Source: Halalkalibacter sp. APA_J-10(15)
GTDB taxonomy: Bacteria > Bacillota > Bacilli > Bacillales > Bacillaceae_D
Assembly: GCF_023017105.1 (NCBI RefSeq)
Contig: NZ_JALKEV010000001.1
Location: 584,063-648,062 of the forward strand
Direction: 5' to 3'
DNA length: 64,000 bases
Part shown: positions 61,005 to 64,000 of the stretch, piece by piece
Layout: each line of letters opens with the position of its first letter
How positions within the stretch are numbered: position 1 is the first letter of the stretch
Program-made: the position numbers and the translations under genes
The notes under the pieces: model-generated
The model's database searches: none
What the model was told of the DNA's origin: nothing
The model's input: only the letters and a program-made list of their open reading frames with translations

Positions 61005-61241
61005 GATAAGAATGTATTAAATTAGATGAAGCGAATGTGAGACAAGCATAGTTGATGTTGGCAAATTTTAAGAAAGTCTAAAAACCGAGGGGGAAATGTG
61101 AGAAGAACCGAAGAAGTGAGCGGGGTCATTTAACTAAGAGTGTTGGATTCGCTCGTTCCACGTTCTACTTTTAGAACAACTGAAAACCGTTGTAACGACT
61201 CGGCACAACGCATATAAGAAAAGTCGCAAACGCTTTTTATC
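61005..61241 (+). repeat. Element B, copy 5
   Basis: Hairpin 1 GAGTG-TTGGATT-CGCTC (one G-U), a shortened hairpin 2 GTTCTA-CTTT-TAGAAC, hairpin 3 CGTTGT/ACAACG, and a terminal AAGAAAAGTCGC...GCTTTTTATCTT. Followed directly by element A. The gap to fliW has no gene. Confidence 0.7.
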
Positions 61242-61246
61242 TTATG

Positions 61247-61440
61247 CGAACCGGAACGGAACCTCATTCCGTTAAAAGGAAGAAATACGTCATTTAAGCG
61301 TATGAATGGGAACGTCATTCCGCTATTGAGCAAAAAAAAGAGAAAAGTGAAGCACAAATGGTCAAATAGCGGAATGAGGTTCCGAAAAGGTAGTCAGAAG
61401 TGGTTTGATCAAGGAAATAACGGAATGAGGTTCCATCAAG
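61247..61440 (+). repeat. Element A, single copy 2 (about 194 bp)
   Basis: GGAACCTCATTCCGTTA at 61258 is the exact reverse complement of TAACGGAATGAGGTTCC at 61418. GGAACGTCATTCCGCTA at 61309 pairs with TAGCGGAATGAGGTTCC at 61367 with one mismatch. The words are nested, so the single strand could fold as one long double stem. Confidence 0.8.
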
Positions 61441-61599
61441 GAGGTTGTATGTGAACTTACACAAACAAAGCCTCCACGCAACTTTTGACTGCCTCTGAAT
61501 GTTCGATGTCTCAGCTTGATGAAACGAGTTCGCTTGTATGATACACTAACGACAGTTGTGAGAATGAATGAAAGTAAAGCGAATAATGAGGTGTTAACA

Positions 61600-62049
61600 A
61601 TGAAAATTAAAACAAAATACATTGGTGAGATTGATGTAAAAGACGAACAAATCATCACATTCTCCACAGGAATCCCAGCATTTGACGATGAAACGTCTTT
61701 TGTCCTTCATCCATTTGACGAGCAATCGCCCTTTCTTGTTTTGCAATCAACGAAATCAGTCGAGATCGCCTTTATCCTTGTTAATCCATTCGATTTTGTT
61801 CCAAATTATGAGGTGAAGCTCCAAGAATCTACCAAGGAACAATTGAACATTGAAAAACCAGAAGAAGTCTCAACGTATGTTCTGTTAACGGTGAAAGAAC
61901 CGTTCGCAGAAACGACAGCTAATCTTCAAGGTCCCATTATTATTAACGTCCGTACAAACAAAGCAAAGCAAATTTTGATGAGTGACAGCAGCTATACGAC
62001 GAAGCACCAAATTTTTAAACAAGCTACTAAAGCCGGGAAGGGGGAGTAA
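61600..62049 (+). CDS. fliW: Flagellar assembly factor FliW
   Basis: 149 residues from the ATG behind GAGGTG; an upstream in-frame start lacks a site. [40 protein letters not shown] and [20 protein letters not shown] are standard. FliW binds CsrA until flagellin accumulates, then releases it to repress hag translation. The stop lies 2 bp before the csrA start. Confidence 0.95.
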   Translation: MKIKTKYIGEIDVKDEQIITFSTGIPAFDDETSFVLHPFDEQSPFLVLQSTKSVEIAFILVNPFDFVPNYEVKLQESTKEQLNIEKPEEVSTYVLLTVKEPFAETTANLQGPIIINVRTNKAKQILMSDSSYTTKHQIFKQATKAGKGE

Positions 62050-62051
62050 CA

Positions 62052-62273
62052 ATGCTTGTACTCTCTCGTAAAGTCAACGAAGCGCTAAAAATTGGCGACG
62101 ATATTGAAATTAAAGTCCTTTCCATTGACGGCGACCAAGTGAAAATAGGCATTGACGCCCCGAGACATGTGGAAATTCACCGCAAGGAAGTGTATATCCA
62201 AATTCAGGAAGAAAACCAAGCTGCGGTACAAACCGTATCGCTTGATGTGTTGAAGGGGTTTGGGAAGAAATAA
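62052..62273 (+). CDS. csrA: Translational regulator CsrA
   Basis: 73 residues. [55 protein letters not shown]: the RNA-binding beta strands and R-(x)-EI pattern are intact. It should block the hag ribosome site; the target transcript is in this window. Preceded by GGGGAGT; own terminator follows. Confidence 0.96.
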   Translation: MLVLSRKVNEALKIGDDIEIKVLSIDGDQVKIGIDAPRHVEIHRKEVYIQIQEENQAAVQTVSLDVLKGFGKK

Positions 62274-62290
62274 TAAGTCACTCGTTACTT

Positions 62291-62329
62291 AAAGGGCAGT
62301 GAAAACCAAACGTTTTCACTGCCCTTACT
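62291..62329. terminator. Terminator after csrA, shared with the opposite gene
   Basis: AAAGGGCAGTGAAAAC pairs with GTTTTCACTGCCCTT across CAAAC. Confidence 0.88.
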
Positions 62330-62334
62330 ACGTC

Positions 62335-62973
62335 TTATTTATCCTTTTCGCAATAATCACCTAATTGTCCTAAGTAGGTTGCTTGATTCCATTTCGTAAT
62401 TAAATCTTCTTCTGCTAGTTGCCCTAACCAATCATAAAATGGCGTTTGCCACGTTTCCTGTTGTTCTCTTGCTTGAAGGAAATACCTTGATAAATAGTTA
62501 TGTATATCATCAGGTATGGAACAAACACGTAAGTGGCGATATACGATTTTTGCTTGATCGTTCACATCTAAGCGCATAAAGGCGATTAGACGGTGAGCGA
62601 TCCATTTGTCGACAAAGAGCTCATCCACTTTTGAAGAAGGATTTAGTGGATAGCTATAGACAAAGCTATCTTCTTTGCCAATTTTGAAAAGGGGAATGAG
62701 AAAATGCTCTGTTTTCGTCTTCTTTTCATAGACGGCAACTTCAATTGGAGAGTGATAAAGAACGTCTTCTTCCCTTTTTGACAAACCTTCTTCATATAAT
62801 TGAATGATCGAATAAGGCTCATTCTTAATTCCAACGAGACTGATCGTGTGATTCACAAATTCTGGGGGAATGTTACTATTGTCCAAACAAATATGTTGAT
62901 TTACCTGTTCGATTTGCATACATAAGCCTCCGTGTTGATATAAAAAAGCTGGATTAAGCGTATAAATCTCCAT
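62335..62973 (-). CDS. Unrecognised protein 2 of a pair between csrA and hag
   Basis: 212 residues from this ATG, soluble, no signal or membrane segment. Central segments TEHFLIPLFKIGKEDSFVYS, DELFVDKWIAHRLIAFMRLD, and a helical acidic end. An ATG at 62919 with GGAGG 7 nt upstream would give 194 residues; the longer form is kept because its start (YTLNPAFLYQHG) lines up with that of the next gene (QKVNPYLHIKQP). The overlap with that gene and faint similarity suggest tandem paralogues. No family recognised. Confidence 0.7.
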   Translation of the reverse strand: MEIYTLNPAFLYQHGGLCMQIEQVNQHICLDNSNIPPEFVNHTISLVGIKNEPYSIIQLYEEGLSKREEDVLYHSPIEVAVYEKKTKTEHFLIPLFKIGKEDSFVYSYPLNPSSKVDELFVDKWIAHRLIAFMRLDVNDQAKIVYRHLRVCSIPDDIHNYLSRYFLQAREQQETWQTPFYDWLGQLAEEDLITKWNQATYLGQLGDYCEKDK

Positions 62974-63535
62974 GAACATAGGCAGAATGCCAAAGTTCTA
63001 CATTTGAATGATAGTTGACAAACTCCGAAGCATTTTGTTGTTTTTTGGCGAATTCATTTTCTCTTAATTCGACAAAACGTTCGATAATCCGAATAAACGA
63101 ATGTCGAACGCGATTCGGTATAACCATAAATCGGAAGGATTGAAACAGAGGAGGTCCTTCATCGTTAGCCACTGATTCGTTAGCTGTATGGCTCACAATG
63201 ATTAAGTCGCATCTCACTAATTTCATAAGAAACCGATCGATCTCTACGACCGACTTTGGAATAAAATGATAGAAGTTCGCCTCGGAGGCTTGACCGATTT
63301 TTAACAGGAAAATGAGACTCTCTTTATCATTGTGATGCTGCTCACCTAGATGAATGCCTAATTCGACATTTCCCTTTCTCACCTCTTGAAGCTGCTGTTC
63401 GTTTAATTGATTATCATAAAGAGTCACTAATGCAACGGTATCGCGAGGACTTTCAATCGAAAAGGACCCCTGTTCAACCTCGTGTAAAGTCGGTTGTTTT
63501 ATATGAAGATACGGATTAACCTTTTGAACTAACAC
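62954..63535 (-). CDS. Unrecognised protein 1 of a pair between csrA and hag
   Basis: 193 residues, start GTG behind AGAGGTGG. Soluble: FSIESPRDTVALVTLYDNQL, ESLIFLLKIGQASEANFYHF, DRFLMKLVRCDLIIVSHTAN, FRFMVIPNRVRHSFIRIIER. It shares with its neighbour the pattern of an N-terminal x-VNP motif, a mid LLKIG/LFKIG strand and a late helical part. No family recognised. Transcribed away from hag across a 340-bp gap. Confidence 0.7.
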   Translation of the reverse strand: MLVQKVNPYLHIKQPTLHEVEQGSFSIESPRDTVALVTLYDNQLNEQQLQEVRKGNVELGIHLGEQHHNDKESLIFLLKIGQASEANFYHFIPKSVVEIDRFLMKLVRCDLIIVSHTANESVANDEGPPLFQSFRFMVIPNRVRHSFIRIIERFVELRENEFAKKQQNASEFVNYHSNVELWHSAYVHGDLYA

Positions 63536-63737
63536 ACAACCACCTCTGCAACTTATTTACTATGCAATATATCATACAAATGATAAAAAATCATAAAAAA
63601 TTTAAAATATGGAAAAAGAGTGAGAAGGAAAAGAACGATAATTAAAGGTTGGGGGACTTTTATTAACTATTTTTCTTCTTGATTTTATATATGTCAAAAT
63701 ACTCATGAAAAAAGAACCAAAAAAATTTAAAAACTAT

Positions 63738-63765
63738 TAAACTTTTCTAAAGGAAATGCCGATAT
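63738..63765 (+). promoter_or_regulatory. Sigma-D promoter of hag
   Basis: TAAA, 16-bp spacer, perfect GCCGATAT. Typical flagellin promoter. The rest of 63536-63876 holds no gene. Confidence 0.85.
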
Positions 63766-63769
63766 AATT

Positions 63770-63876
63770 ATAGAGTGTGAAGCAAGAAGGGTTTAATTGA
63801 TTTTTCTTGTGGACCTCTAATACTTAACCAACCACAAGGACGTGGACGGTAACACAATTCAAGGAGGAATTTCATA
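63770..63876 (+). promoter_or_regulatory. hag leader, probable CsrA target
   Basis: CTTGTGG at 63806 pairs with CCACAAG at 63832. Immediately after come AAGGACGTGGACGG and AAGGAGGA, giving several GGA triplets, the last being the ribosome site. In B. subtilis CsrA binds two such sites in the hag leader. Confidence 0.55.
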
Positions 63877-64000
63877 ATGATTATTAACAACAATTTACCT
63901 GCAATGAATGCACACCGTCAGCTTGGTGTAAACCAATTTGCTGGTGCACAAGCACAAGAAAAATTATCTTCAGGTCTTCGTATTAACCGTGCTGGTGACG
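63877..64000 (+). CDS. hag: Flagellin Hag, N-terminal end (partial)
   Basis: 41 codons before the window ends: [20 protein letters not shown], then [14 protein letters not shown], the conserved D0 helix of flagellin. AAGGAGGA at good spacing. Filament subunit exported through the type III apparatus; expressed from the sigma-D promoter upstream and probably controlled by FliW-CsrA. Confidence 0.97.
   Translation, partial: MIINNNLPAMNAHRQLGVNQFAGAQAQEKLSSGLRINRAGD

Noticed and set aside
1-64000. tRNA or rRNA genes
   Set aside because: I saw no cloverleaf with a GGTTCRA-type T arm and no rRNA-like conserved blocks on either strand.

Overview
The window reads as a low-GC, Gram-positive Bacillaceae chromosome. 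The order tagO - tagV - yigZ - degS - degU - fakB ... comFA - comFC ... yvyF - flgM - flgN - flgK - flgL - yviE - fliW - csrA - hag is the Bacillus subtilis backbone order. Here it is interrupted by two blocks of other genes. Ribosome binding sites are strong and several starts are TTG or GTG. Intergenic sequence resembles that of alkaliphilic Bacillus relatives, but the species cannot be fixed from this window.

Layout. 1-5.5 kb: wall-polymer, DegS-DegU and DegV/FakB genes. 5.5-21 kb: an AT-rich graveyard of decayed insertion sequences (ISL3, IS1182, IS110, IS200/IS605, IS256, IS3, IS4-like) with a few islands of apparently intact genes: a 783-residue peptidoglycan-binding/glycoside-hydrolase-like protein, small secreted and membrane proteins, phage-lysis remnants, and a divergent cluster of sigma-like genes resembling the split SigO-RsoA system. 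21.2-22.9 kb: an ECF sigma/anti-sigma pair, whose broken paralogue lies at 6.9-7.3 kb, and an orphan gene. 23.2-25.2 kb: competence genes comFA and comFC, without comFB, followed by a 193-bp tandem repeat array.

25.9-39.2 kb is an alpha-glucan utilisation locus. A cell-wall-anchored amylopullulanase cuts polymer outside, MdxE-MdxF-MdxG import maltodextrins, and an intracellular cyclomaltodextrinase/neopullulanase and a GH13 alpha-glucosidase finish the job. A LacI-type regulator probably acts through a shared operator close to TGCAAACGATTGCA. 39.3-47.4 kb carries a chemoreceptor, a second sugar ABC importer with a perfect cre site, and a YesM/YesN-type two-component system. 47.5-51.6 kb holds a CotH-type kinase with leucine-rich repeats facing a VTC-domain polyphosphate polymerase and a DUF4956 membrane protein. 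51.8-54.8 kb is a LacI - ThuA - Gfo/Idh/MocA sugar operon.

55.7 kb to the end is the late flagellar/chemotaxis region, with sigma-D-type promoters before yvyF and hag, the FliW-CsrA switch, and two unrecognised overlapping genes on the opposite strand between csrA and hag.

The most unexpected signal lies between genes. One family (element B) is a chain of hairpins with compensatory changes between copies. Another (element A, about 195 bp) is built from a 17-nt word repeated in both orientations and related to the tandem array after comFC.
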